From Nitratireductor aestuarii (GTDB lineage: Bacteria > Pseudomonadota > Alphaproteobacteria > Rhizobiales > Rhizobiaceae): a stretch of 64,000 nucleotides of DNA. Every line of letters starts with the position of its first letter. Positions within the stretch are counted from its first letter, which is position 1. The position numbers and the translations under genes are program-made. Below, one piece after another: positions 43,704-52,164 of the stretch. The stretch spans positions 1 to 64,000 of the forward strand of contig NZ_BMIF01000014.1 in the NCBI RefSeq assembly GCF_014641695.1, given 5' to 3'. The notes beneath the pieces are model-generated. The model was given only the letters and a program-made list of their open reading frames with translations. It was not told the origin of the DNA and searched no databases.

Positions 43704-45365
43704 CTACTGAGGCTTAAGCACCTTCCGGCTGGCAACTGCGCGGCGCATCATTGGCGAGACCACCTGATCAGAAATGTGAATGTCCCAGACTTCCGCACTG
43801 TCATGCGACTGGAAGGCTTCGACTGCTTCCTCGAACTGCGAAAGGCTCGTGATAACCCGGCCCTGAAGGCCAAATCCCCTGGCTACCGCGCCGAGATCAC
43901 CGCGTCCGAAGACCGAACCTGCATCGCTGATGCCGTCCTTGCGCAATTTGTGGATCTCCGGCCCGTAGGCGCCGTCGTTCAGGACACAGACGAGGATCCG
44001 AAGGTTGTGACGCCGGATCGTCTCCAGTTCCTGAACATGCATGAGGAAGCTGCCGTCGCCGTCGATGACCACGATCGTATCGTTGGGCCGGGCGGCTGCG
44101 GCGCCCGCGGCATAGCAGAGGCCATTGCCGATCGCGCCAAACTCGCGGATCGTGAGGAACGACGCGGGGCTACGGCCGCGCATGTGGGCCGAGAAAGCCG
44201 CACTATGACCGGTGCCGTTGACCATCATCCACTGCTTCGGAAGCACCCGGTCGAGCGCTGCAATGGCGTCGCGAGGGTCCATGAATTCGTTGCTGTCGAA
44301 CGGATAGGGATCAGCCGGTTCGCTTGCAATGCGGGCAGCCAGTTGCTCGGTGCGGTTGAGCTTCTCGCGACGGGGTTCCTCGATCCCGCTCACGAGCGCC
44401 TCAAGCGCCAGGACCGCATCGCCTCGGATCAGCAGATCCCCTGTCTTGAGCGTGTCCCTGATGCCTTCGGGCGCCACATCGATGACGGCAACCTTCGCGT
44501 TCGGGAACAGCTTGCCGCCATCCTGGGTGTGGTAGTTGAGGCTCGCACCCAGAGCAATGACCAGGTCGCAGTCCTTGAACTGCTCACGCCCAAGCGCGGT
44601 CGAATAGCCTCCCGCGATGCCAAGGCTGAACGGATCATCATCGAACAGGCCACGGGCGGGGAGCGTGGTGGCGAGCAGTCCGTCGATAGCATCGGCAAGG
44701 CGGCGCGCAAGCGTGGCACAGCGGTCGTTCGAGGCTCCGCGCCCGCCAATGATAATCGGCTTTCGCGCCGATGAAATCAGCCCGAGCAGCTCCGCGATCT
44801 GGTCGGGGTGCGGTGCGAGCGGAGGCAAATCCGGGATGAAGTCGGTCGAAGGACGATAGGCTTCCTTCCCGGGAAACTCATGCAGCTGAATGTCATAGGG
44901 CACGCCGATGACAACCGGACGCCGCTCGGTGCGAGCGATGTAGAACGCTTCCCTGACGTACTCCTGCATGCGCACCATACTGTGCGCATGAATGTAGTGC
45001 GCGCCGGTGGCAGTCACGATCGGCGCTTGCTCGATGCGCTGACCGTACCAGGATTTGTCGATCGGGCTTTCGCCTGCGAAAACCACGACCGGGATCTTTG
45101 CGTAGATTGCCGTTGTCAAAGCCGTTGAAAGCTGGGTGACGCCCGGCCCACAGGTGACCGATGCAACACCGGGTTTGCCGGTCGCCATTGCATAGGCGCT
45201 GGCCATGGCCACGGCGGCATGTTCATGGCGCACCAGATAGGTGCGCGCATCCGGCTTTTCGGAAAGATGAGTGGCGAAGTGCATATTGCCATCACCCATC
45301 AGGGTGAAACTTACATCGGCACCTTCCGCAAAGAAGGCGTCCGCCATTGCTTCATAAACCAGCAC
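43704..45365 (-). CDS. Thiamine pyrophosphate-dependent enzyme (acetolactate synthase/decarboxylase-like)
   Basis: The product is 553 residues from a GTG at 45365 (GGGGGAG 8 bases upstream; this start avoids overlap with the upstream gene). The TPP enzyme order is complete: catalytic Glu in RHEHAAVAMASAYA, central domain KPIIIGGRGASND, and TPP-binding GDGSFLMHVQELETIRRHN...LND. The family covers acetolactate synthase, benzoylformate and phosphonopyruvate decarboxylases; no regulatory subunit is nearby, so a catabolic 2-oxo-acid decarboxylase or lyase is more likely. It is the last gene of a minus-strand GntR operon. Confidence 0.82.
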   Translation of the reverse strand: MLVYEAMADAFFAEGADVSFTLMGDGNMHFATHLSEKPDARTYLVRHEHAAVAMASAYAMATGKPGVASVTCGPGVTQLSTALTTAIYAKIPVVVFAGESPIDKSWYGQRIEQAPIVTATGAHYIHAHSMVRMQEYVREAFYIARTERRPVVIGVPYDIQLHEFPGKEAYRPSTDFIPDLPPLAPHPDQIAELLGLISSARKPIIIGGRGASNDRCATLARRLADAIDGLLATTLPARGLFDDDPFSLGIAGGYSTALGREQFKDCDLVIALGASLNYHTQDGGKLFPNAKVAVIDVAPEGIRDTLKTGDLLIRGDAVLALEALVSGIEEPRREKLNRTEQLAARIASEPADPYPFDSNEFMDPRDAIAALDRVLPKQWMMVNGTGHSAAFSAHMRGRSPASFLTIREFGAIGNGLCYAAGAAAARPNDTIVVIDGDGSFLMHVQELETIRRHNLRILVCVLNDGAYGPEIHKLRKDGISDAGSVFGRGDLGAVARGFGLQGRVITSLSQFEEAVEAFQSHDSAEVWDIHISDQVVSPMMRRAVASRKVLKPQ

Positions 45366-45390
45366 TTCGCTCTCTCCCCCTTGGCTATGA

Positions 45391-46065
45391 CTACGATGCG
45401 GCGAGCTTGGCAATAAGCTCGTCAGCCGGCGCTACCTCAGCGTATTTGGAGGCCAGATCGAACAGGTTTACCGCGTGTGATACTTCCGAACGGTCGTACA
45501 CACCGTCGCTGGCAACGCCCACGCGGAAATTGTAGGAGAAGCCGTCGACGACGGTCCCGCGCACGCAACCGCTCGTGCTGCAGCCGGTGACGATCAGCGT
45601 GTCGACGCCGAGGTCGACCAGATAGCTGACGAGCGGGGTTCCGAAGAACGCGCTCGGATGACGCTTCGGAAGCAGCAGGTCCTCGGGCTGCGGTGCAACT
45701 TCCTCGACGAAATCATAGCCCTTCGCCGGTATACCCATGATGCCCGGAGACTTTTCGGCGAGCCGCCCATAGTCATGCGCAATCTTCGGCGCGACGTAAG
45801 GATAGATGACCGGCAACTTGTTCTCACGGAAATAGCCAAGCAGCTTGGCAATATTTGGAATTGCCTTCCAGGCGGTGTCGCCGCAACTGGTCTGGAACTC
45901 CTTTACCGCCTCTTCAAACGGCATGGGGTGCGTGCCGGTCGTGCGATACTGCACGTCGATGATCAACAGTACGGGCTTCTTGCCGAGGGGGGCAGAGCCC
46001 CCGAATCCGGCCAGAGCATAACGTTCGAGATCAGACTCGGGGATGATGTTGTCCCAAGGCTTCAT
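45391..46065 (-). CDS. Cysteine hydrolase (isochorismatase / N-carbamoylsarcosine amidase family)
   Basis: The 224-residue product carries the catalytic triad of the family: Asp in VLLIIDVQYR near residue 36, Lys in LLPKRHPSAFFGT near 135, Cys in VTGCSTSGCVRGT near 167. Family members hydrolyse N-carbamoyl compounds, maleamate or ureidoacrylate. A hydantoinase-like gene and a maleate-isomerase-like gene in the same regulon suggest that it removes an amide or carbamoyl group from a ring-opened intermediate. It lies 26 bases upstream of the TPP gene start. Confidence 0.82.
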   Translation of the reverse strand: MKPWDNIIPESDLERYALAGFGGSAPLGKKPVLLIIDVQYRTTGTHPMPFEEAVKEFQTSCGDTAWKAIPNIAKLLGYFRENKLPVIYPYVAPKIAHDYGRLAEKSPGIMGIPAKGYDFVEEVAPQPEDLLLPKRHPSAFFGTPLVSYLVDLGVDTLIVTGCSTSGCVRGTVVDGFSYNFRVGVASDGVYDRSEVSHAVNLFDLASKYAEVAPADELIAKLAAS

Positions 46066-46131
46066 GCTACTCCTCCATTTCCTCCTGGCCCTGCTGTCTT
46101 CAGCCTGATGACCGGGGGCGTATGTTAACGA

Positions 46132-47004
46132 TCAGTCGAAAGCATAGCGCTTCTCGAGCGCGTCAATCTCCGGCTTGGCAACGAGACGCTGGCGCTCCTG
46201 GAAGGTCACCACGAGACCGCTCGACTCCTCGAGTTGCCCAGCCGATTTCAGATGACGCAGCGCATTTTGCATACCGAGCATCGCGCCCTGGAGCGCGGCA
46301 TTGGCATAGAGCACCAGACCCACACCAGCCGCCTTGAGCTGTTCGTGGCTCATCGGCGGCGTCTTTCCGCCAATCACGATGTTCGCCATCTGCGGCACTG
46401 GCAGACGCCGGCAAATTTCCGCGAAATCGTCGGGCCGGCTCGGTGCTTCGACAAAGGTCACGTCGGCGCCGGCTTCGATGAAGCGCTCTGCTCTTTCGAT
46501 GGCGGCTTCAAGGCCCTGCTCCGCGTAGACATCGGTGCGGGCAATGATCAGGAAGTCATCGGACCGGCGGGCGTCGGTGGCCGCCTTGATCTTCTGCACC
46601 ATTTCGGACGTGCTGACGACGCTCTTTCCGTCGAAATGGCCGCAGCGCTTGGGCATCGACTGATCTTCGAGCTGGACAGCATTGGCGCCGGTACGCTCTA
46701 GCATGCGGATCGTGTGGTAGACATTCACCGCATTGCCAAAGCCGGTATCGGCATCCACGATGAGCGGAAGCTCCGTCACTTCGCGGATTGCGGCCAGGTG
46801 CAGGCAGAGCTGCGTCAGGTCGATTATGCCTACGTCGGGCTTGCCCAGGCTTGCATTGGTGATGCCGGCACCGGTGAGATAGAGTGCTTCGAAGCCCTCG
46901 TCATCCGCGATGCGAGCCGAGAGGGCATTCATCACACCGGGTACGAGAAGCGCACGCTTCTCATTCAGCGCGGTCCTCAGTCTGGAGCCTGGGGTCTGGG
47001 TCAC
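46132..47004 (-). CDS. Isocitrate lyase/PEP mutase family lyase
   Basis: The product is 290 residues from a GTG at 47004 (AAAGGA 7 bases upstream); a TTG at 47022 directly after the GntR stop is an alternative. Motifs: VPGVMNALSARIADDEGF, metal-binding DADTGFGN, and the loop MPKRCGH. The KRCGH loop with catalytic Cys points to a lyase (methylisocitrate or dimethylmalate type) rather than a phosphonate mutase. It probably cleaves a 2-hydroxy diacid in the last steps of the pathway served by the surrounding genes. Confidence 0.82.
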   Translation of the reverse strand: MTQTPGSRLRTALNEKRALLVPGVMNALSARIADDEGFEALYLTGAGITNASLGKPDVGIIDLTQLCLHLAAIREVTELPLIVDADTGFGNAVNVYHTIRMLERTGANAVQLEDQSMPKRCGHFDGKSVVSTSEMVQKIKAATDARRSDDFLIIARTDVYAEQGLEAAIERAERFIEAGADVTFVEAPSRPDDFAEICRRLPVPQMANIVIGGKTPPMSHEQLKAAGVGLVLYANAALQGAMLGMQNALRHLKSAGQLEESSGLVVTFQERQRLVAKPEIDALEKRYAFD

Positions 47005-47022
47005 TATGGTTTCCTTTTGCAA

Positions 47023-47712
47023 TTAAGCATCTGGAGGAGCTGCGCCAACGTCTACCGTCTCCTGGATGGACATCCGGGCATGCTGCAGATGCTCGCGCAT
47101 CAGGCGTTCCGCAGCCTCACCGTCGCGCCGTTCCAGCGCCTCCAAAATGCTGACATGTTCGTCGAATGCGGCCTTCGCCCGGCCCGGATTGATGCTCGAC
47201 CGGTAGCGAAAGAACCGTAGTACCTGATAGAGATCTCCCAGAAGCGTCTCGATCAACCGAACCTGCCGGCTGCCTTCGATGATCTGGAAATGGAAATCCT
47301 GGTCGCCGGGGGATTGATAGTAGCCGGTACCGGATTTGACGTCTTCGTGTGCAGAGTGGTCGAAGAGGACATCACGGAGACGCTTGAGTTCTTCATCCGT
47401 CAGACGCTCTGCTGCCAGACGGCAGGCAAGACCTTCAAGCACCTCCCGGATCATGTAGAGATCGATGATCTCTTCCACCGTGGGGCTCGCAACACGAACA
47501 CCCACGTGCGGGATGCGCACGAGAAGACCCCGCCCCTCAAGGCGGCGTATGGCTTCGCGCAGCGGACCGCGGCTGATACCGAGTTGACGGGCGAGGACGG
47601 CTTCCTGGATTCGTGCTCCGGGCTTGATGTCCCCACGGATAATGAGCTCGGTCAGCCTTTCGAGGGCCTGATCGCTCAACGAGGGACTTTTCTCAAGCGC
47701 TACGACGTCCAT
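47023..47712 (-). CDS. GntR-family regulator (FCD domain)
   Basis: The 229-residue product has the winged helix VLARQLGISRGPLREAIRRLEGRGLL and an FCD domain with DQDFHFQIIEG and FDEHVSILEALERRD. It is the first gene of the operon with the lyase, cysteine hydrolase and TPP enzyme, and is divergent from the hydantoinase-like gene. The shared 110-base region holds TGTCAA-CAA-TTGACA, and a nearly identical word occurs before the gene at 55664, so it probably controls both arms. Confidence 0.88.
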   Translation of the reverse strand: MDVVALEKSPSLSDQALERLTELIIRGDIKPGARIQEAVLARQLGISRGPLREAIRRLEGRGLLVRIPHVGVRVASPTVEEIIDLYMIREVLEGLACRLAAERLTDEELKRLRDVLFDHSAHEDVKSGTGYYQSPGDQDFHFQIIEGSRQVRLIETLLGDLYQVLRFFRYRSSINPGRAKAAFDEHVSILEALERRDGEAAERLMREHLQHARMSIQETVDVGAAPPDA

Positions 47713-47745
47713 GAATACCTCCTGTTGTGTAGGTAATCTGCCACG

Positions 47746-47767
47746 AGTAATCTGTCAACAATTGACA
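47746..47767. promoter_or_regulatory. GntR operator candidate in divergent promoter
   Basis: AGTAATCTGTCAACA (47746-47760) runs into TGTCAA-CAA-TTGACA (47753-47767), an inverted repeat with perfect 6-base arms; each arm is also a -35 hexamer read on one strand. The word recurs at 55708-55722 with one change. A direct repeat GTAATCTG precedes it (47733 and 47747). Confidence 0.6.
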
Positions 47768-47822
47768 CCTTGCGTTTGAAGCTTCACAGCTGACAGCAAA
47801 AGATAATGGAGGGTTACAAGCA

Positions 47823-49196
47823 ATGGCATCCAAGAAACTGATAATTTCGGGAGGACAGGTCGTCCGTCCGACTGGCGTCGAAGTGCTCGACATTGTCATC
47901 GAAGATGGCAGCATAGCCGACCTTGTCCCCCCCAACTCTGTAACCGCGGATATCGAACGCTTTGATGCTTCGGGCCTCACAATTCTGCCTGGGGCCATTG
48001 ACGCACATATACACCTTGGACACGCGAAAGACATAGCACGACCGCGTGAGCCCTCGGACGCTGAAACCGAGACGGCGGCGGCAGCGCGTGGCGGCGTTAC
48101 CACCGTGATCTCCTACGTCATGAGTTCCAAACCCCATGAAGACGACTTCAAGGACATCCTGTCGGTGACCAAGGCGGGCGCCCGCACCGATTTTGGTTTT
48201 CATTTCGTTATCGCGACCAAGGCGCAACTGCAGGCCGTGCCTCGCTACATAAACGAGTTCGGCGTCCCCACCGCCAAACTGTTCATGAACATCCGCGGAT
48301 CCGAGGGGGACCGCCTGGGTCTGCCGCCGATCGATGACGGGTTTACCTTTGCCCTGCTTGAGCAGTTGGCGGCCCATGGCGGCATGCTCTGCCCACACCC
48401 GGAGAATATGGAAATCGCCTGGCTCCTCGCGGATCGCATCAAGTCCAGTGGCCGAGCCGATCTTTCGGCATGGAACGACGCTCGACCGGGCTTCATCGAA
48501 GCGGAGGCAATTCGCCGGATCGCCTATCTCGCGCAGGTAGCCGGTGCTCCCGTGTACTGCGTCCACACATCCTCGCAACCGGCCCTCGAACAGGCCCTCA
48601 AGGCCCGGGACGAAGGGATCAACATCCATATCGAGACATGCAACCACTATCTCACCCATGACGTCGAGGCTCCGATCGGGGTTGTCGGCAAGATCAATCC
48701 TCCCTTGCGAAAAGCCGCCGACAGGGAAGCGCTCTGGGCGGCCCTGGCGAATGGCGAGATCGATACGCTGGCCAGCGATCACATCCACAGGAGCATTGAA
48801 TCGAAGGCCGGAGACATCTGGACCGCTTCACCCGGTTGCCCCGGACTGGATACATTCCTGCAGGTCCCATTGTCCGAGGGGCACCACAAGCGTGGCATCC
48901 CCTTGCAAAGGATCGCGGAACTCACCGCGGAAAAGCCTGCAAAGCTGATGGGCCTGGCCAGGAAGGGCCGGATCGCCAAGGGCATGGATGCTGATCTGGC
49001 TTTTGTGAACCTTCAGGCAACCGAGACGATCGGCAAGGAAAGCATCCAGAGCGATTGCGGCTACTCCATCTACGAAGGCTATGACCTGAAGGGCACCATC
49101 GATCATACGATGGTCCGCGGCCGCTTCGTATGGAAAGACCGCGCGATTGTCTCGGACAGCGCCGGACACGGCGAGTATCAGTTCCGCAAGCTCTAG
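47823..49196 (+). CDS. Dihydropyrimidinase/hydantoinase-like amidohydrolase
   Basis: The 457-residue product has the binuclear metal site of cyclic amidohydrolases: DAHIHLGH near residue 60, the carbamylated Lys in TAKLFMN near 155, CPHPEN, VHTSS, and the late Asp in LASDHIH. It acts on cyclic amides or imides (hydantoin, dihydropyrimidine, dihydroorotate type). The ATG at 47823 follows GGAGGG. It is transcribed alone, divergent from GntR, and ends in a strong bidirectional terminator. The natural substrate is unknown. Confidence 0.85.
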   Translation: MASKKLIISGGQVVRPTGVEVLDIVIEDGSIADLVPPNSVTADIERFDASGLTILPGAIDAHIHLGHAKDIARPREPSDAETETAAAARGGVTTVISYVMSSKPHEDDFKDILSVTKAGARTDFGFHFVIATKAQLQAVPRYINEFGVPTAKLFMNIRGSEGDRLGLPPIDDGFTFALLEQLAAHGGMLCPHPENMEIAWLLADRIKSSGRADLSAWNDARPGFIEAEAIRRIAYLAQVAGAPVYCVHTSSQPALEQALKARDEGINIHIETCNHYLTHDVEAPIGVVGKINPPLRKAADREALWAALANGEIDTLASDHIHRSIESKAGDIWTASPGCPGLDTFLQVPLSEGHHKRGIPLQRIAELTAEKPAKLMGLARKGRIAKGMDADLAFVNLQATETIGKESIQSDCGYSIYEGYDLKGTIDHTMVRGRFVWKDRAIVSDSAGHGEYQFRKL

Positions 49197-49204
49197 TTCC
49201 GTAA

Positions 49205-49234
49205 AACGGTGGGCTTTGATCCGAGCCCACCGTT
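49205..49234. terminator. Bidirectional terminator between hydantoinase and tctA
   Basis: AACGGTGGGCT / AGCCCACCGTT is a perfect 11-bp stem with an 8-base loop, flanked by T-rich sequence on the plus side and AAAA on the other. It serves both convergent genes. Confidence 0.85.
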
Positions 49235-49248
49235 CTTATTTCAGGCGC

Positions 49249-50751
49249 CTATGCCTCGGCTTTCTTCTTGAACCGCTTCCACGGTGTCCAGACGGACGAG
49301 AGGATCAGGAGTGCAGTCAGTATGAGGAAAGACAGGCTGATCGGACGCTCCAGGAACACCATGTAGTCTCCACGCGTGATCAGCAGCGCTCGCCTCAGGT
49401 TTTCTTCCACCATGGGTCCAAGCACCAGGCCAAGGAGCAATGGAGCGGCCTGGAAGCCAAGTCTGCTTAAGACATAACCCGCGATACCAAAGCCGATAAC
49501 GAAGAAGATATCGCTTGTGCTGCTCTGAATGCTGTAGACGCCGATAGCAATAAGCAAGATTACGACGGGCGCCAGGAACCGGTATGGTACCGAGAGGAAC
49601 TTCACCCAGATGCCGATCAACGGCAGGTTGAGGATCACCAGGAACAGGTTTCCGATCACAAAACTACCGATCAGCCCCCAGAATACATCCGGGTTTTCCG
49701 TCAGGAAGCGTGGCCCGGGCTGAATACCATGGATCATCATGGCCGCTAGTAGCAGTGCCATCACACCATCAGCAGGAATGCCCAGCGACAACGTGGGAAT
49801 GAACGCGCTCTGTGCTGTTGCATTGTTGGCCGCTTCCGAGCTTGCCATCCCCTCTACGGTGCCATGGCCAAACTTTTCGGGGTGGCGACTGATCTTCTTT
49901 TCCGCGAGATAGGCGACGAAGGAGGAGATCGATGTGCCGGTGCCCGGGAGGAGACCAAAGGCCATGCCAATGAGCGACCCTCGCGCGATGGGCATCGTTG
50001 AATCGCGCATTTCCTGCTTTGTCGGCAGCAGGGTGCGCCAGGTCACACTGTAAACACTGGCATCCCGTTCACCACCCGTAACCAGGTTGCGGATGACTTC
50101 GGTGACACCGAAGAAGCCCATGGCCACCGCGACAATGCTGATACCATTCCAGAGGTCGGTAAATCCGAAGGTAAAGCGCTGGGCCCCGGTGTTTACGTCA
50201 GCACCAACCATGCCAAGGATCAGGCCGAACAGGACCATGATAATGCCCTTTGCGACGGAGCCTTCCGACAGGGTAGCCGCCGCAATGAGGCCCATGAGCA
50301 TCATCGAGAAGTAGTCTGCCGGCTGGAATTGAAGTGCCACGCGCGCCAGAGGCTCGGCAAAGATCACCAGTAGCACGATCGCAAGATTGCTCCCGATGAA
50401 GGAGCCGAACGTGGTGATGAACAGCGCGGCGCCCGCGCGGCCACGCTGCGCCATCGGGTGACCATCAAGGCAGACCACAGCCGAGGATGCCGTACCGGGC
50501 AGGTTCAGCAGGATGGATGTAATCGATCCTCCGTACTGTGCGCCGTAGTAGACACCGGCCAGCATGATCAAAGCATCGGTGGGAGCTATGTGAAATGTGA
50601 CCGGCAGGATAAGTGCGATGGCGGCCATCGGGCCCACGCCCGGCAGAACGCCAACCATCATGCCCAGTGTAACGCCGCCGATGCTATAGAGAACCGAGGG
50701 CCAGGCCAGCGCCAGGGCCATGCCGTTCAATAAACTAAAGAACGCTTCCAA
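49249..50751 (-). CDS. tctA: Tripartite tricarboxylate transporter permease TctA
   Basis: The 500-residue inner-membrane protein has about twelve helices and TctA patterns: GVLPGVGPMAAIALILPVTF, SITSILLNLPGTASSAVVCLDG, MAFGLLPGTGTSISSFVAYL and LSLGIPADGVMALLLAAM. It is the large pore subunit of a TctABC importer for a di/tricarboxylate-like acid. It is the last gene of a six-gene minus-strand operon that starts at 55664; GAGGAGGAGG precedes the start. Confidence 0.92.
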   Translation of the reverse strand: MEAFFSLLNGMALALAWPSVLYSIGGVTLGMMVGVLPGVGPMAAIALILPVTFHIAPTDALIMLAGVYYGAQYGGSITSILLNLPGTASSAVVCLDGHPMAQRGRAGAALFITTFGSFIGSNLAIVLLVIFAEPLARVALQFQPADYFSMMLMGLIAAATLSEGSVAKGIIMVLFGLILGMVGADVNTGAQRFTFGFTDLWNGISIVAVAMGFFGVTEVIRNLVTGGERDASVYSVTWRTLLPTKQEMRDSTMPIARGSLIGMAFGLLPGTGTSISSFVAYLAEKKISRHPEKFGHGTVEGMASSEAANNATAQSAFIPTLSLGIPADGVMALLLAAMMIHGIQPGPRFLTENPDVFWGLIGSFVIGNLFLVILNLPLIGIWVKFLSVPYRFLAPVVILLIAIGVYSIQSSTSDIFFVIGFGIAGYVLSRLGFQAAPLLLGLVLGPMVEENLRRALLITRGDYMVFLERPISLSFLILTALLILSSVWTPWKRFKKKAEA

Positions 50752-50775
50752 ATTTGCCTCCTCCTCCCTCTGGTG

Positions 50776-51279
50776 TCAGAGAGGCCAGCGGATAGCAGGA
50801 AGTGCCAGGCCCAAGCCGTTGATGAATATCAAGACTGCCGCAACACTCGATGCCAATGAAAAGATGATGTCGCCCAAACCCAGACGTCCCGTCACAGCGA
50901 CACTGACTAACAGCATCAGAACAATTGCTGCAGGGATCATGCCGAATAGCGGAAGCAACACAGCGAAGGAAGCGAGCGCCGCCAGGATCAGGACAGAAGA
51001 CACCTTTATCGGGATACTCGCGGTCGCTCCGCCTCTTCGTAGAGATCCGACGATCAACAACGCTCCAAGCCCGATGAGCAGAACGCCAATGCCAAAAGGA
51101 AACCCTCCGGATCCCAGCCGCCTCAATGTACCCAGCCCCAGGGCCAGGCCCTGTGCAAGGGATACGCAGCCTATGGCAACGGAGATCCAACCTCCAACAC
51201 TGTCGGAGGTGAGGAAAAGCCGCTGGACAAGATTATCCTTACCGACAAAGCCGGCTGTTTGGATAGCTTCCTTGCTCAT
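50776..51279 (-). CDS. tctB: Tripartite tricarboxylate transporter small permease TctB
   Basis: The 167-residue product has four or five hydrophobic helices and the family start WISVAIGCVSLAQGLALG followed by SGGFPFGIGVLLIGLGAL. It is the small membrane partner of TctA, whose start lies 24 bases downstream. Its ATG overlaps the stop of the deacetylase-like gene (ATGA). Confidence 0.85.
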   Translation of the reverse strand: MSKEAIQTAGFVGKDNLVQRLFLTSDSVGGWISVAIGCVSLAQGLALGLGTLRRLGSGGFPFGIGVLLIGLGALLIVGSLRRGGATASIPIKVSSVLILAALASFAVLLPLFGMIPAAIVLMLLVSVAVTGRLGLGDIIFSLASSVAAVLIFINGLGLALPAIRWPL

Positions 51280-52157
51280 GGCATCTTCACCGTTCCTGCT
51301 GGAAGCGACATGACATGGCTGGCAATCGCCCCCGGCGTCGTCAGCCAGATGCGATCGCGATGGGCGGCGATGTGCTCGAAGATCTTGCGCAGCTGGCGGA
51401 TGCGGTGGGGCTGGCCGGTCAGGAATGTGTGCAACGACAGGCAGTAGACCTGCGGATACAGCGCACTCTCTTCCAGCTGCTCATCAAAGGCATCGATCGC
51501 CATTTTGGTGAAGTCTGTGTCAGACGCCCCACGATTGACATAGGCCGGGAGATCATTGAGCTCCATCGACGGATACGGAACGGCCAGGATCGGACCTTCA
51601 TCGGTCCGGAACCACTGGGGCTGATCGTCAAACCACCAGTCGAGCATGTACTCGAAGCCCGTCTTCTTGAGCAGCTCCGGCGTCTGCGCGCTTTGAGAAA
51701 TGAAAGGTCCCAGCCAACCTCGCGGTGCCACGCCCTCATGCTTGAGCATGGTGTCGCGAACTTCCTCAAGCATGGCCATCTCATATTCCGGCGTCATTTC
51801 GATCTGACGCTCGGAATTCGTGCGGCCATGGCCGACGAACTCATCGCCGCGCTTGCGGAACGGTTCCAGCACCTGCGGCGCTTGCTTGTAGACCATGCCA
51901 TTTGCGAGGATCGCCAACGGCATCTGGAAGTCTTCGCAAAGCCTCAGAATACGCCAGACACCGACGCGATTGCCGTAGTCGCGGTAGGCATAACCGCGGT
52001 GGAACGGCGCGCTCGGCTGCGAGGTGAAGTCATTGCCAGGATTGCGGCCGAACTCGAACGCCTCGATGTTGAGCGCGATATAAACCGCAAGTCGCTTCCC
52101 CTCCGGCCAGTCATAGACCGGACGATCAACGATAGGGCTGAAATTATACCGATCCAT
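51276..52157 (-). CDS. Polysaccharide-deacetylase-fold hydrolase (PuuE-like)
   Basis: The product is 293 residues from ATG 52157. The start DRPVYDWPEGKRLAVYIALN and the NodB-fold stretches GNRVGVWRILRLCEDFQMP, VGHGRTNSE and GWLGPFISQSAQTPELL resemble PuuE-type allantoinases and related C-N hydrolases rather than chitin deacetylases. There is no signal peptide. The gene lies between a flavin monooxygenase and TctB, so a cytoplasmic C-N hydrolysis in the imported compound's breakdown is likely. Confidence 0.78.
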   Translation of the reverse strand: MDRYNFSPIVDRPVYDWPEGKRLAVYIALNIEAFEFGRNPGNDFTSQPSAPFHRGYAYRDYGNRVGVWRILRLCEDFQMPLAILANGMVYKQAPQVLEPFRKRGDEFVGHGRTNSERQIEMTPEYEMAMLEEVRDTMLKHEGVAPRGWLGPFISQSAQTPELLKKTGFEYMLDWWFDDQPQWFRTDEGPILAVPYPSMELNDLPAYVNRGASDTDFTKMAIDAFDEQLEESALYPQVYCLSLHTFLTGQPHRIRQLRKIFEHIAAHRDRIWLTTPGAIASHVMSLPAGTVKMP

Positions 52158-52164
52158 CACCGCC

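Noticed and set aside
43704-45365. TPP enzyme as biosynthetic acetolactate synthase (ilvB)
   Set aside because: No small regulatory subunit or ilv genes nearby, and it sits in a catabolic GntR operon.
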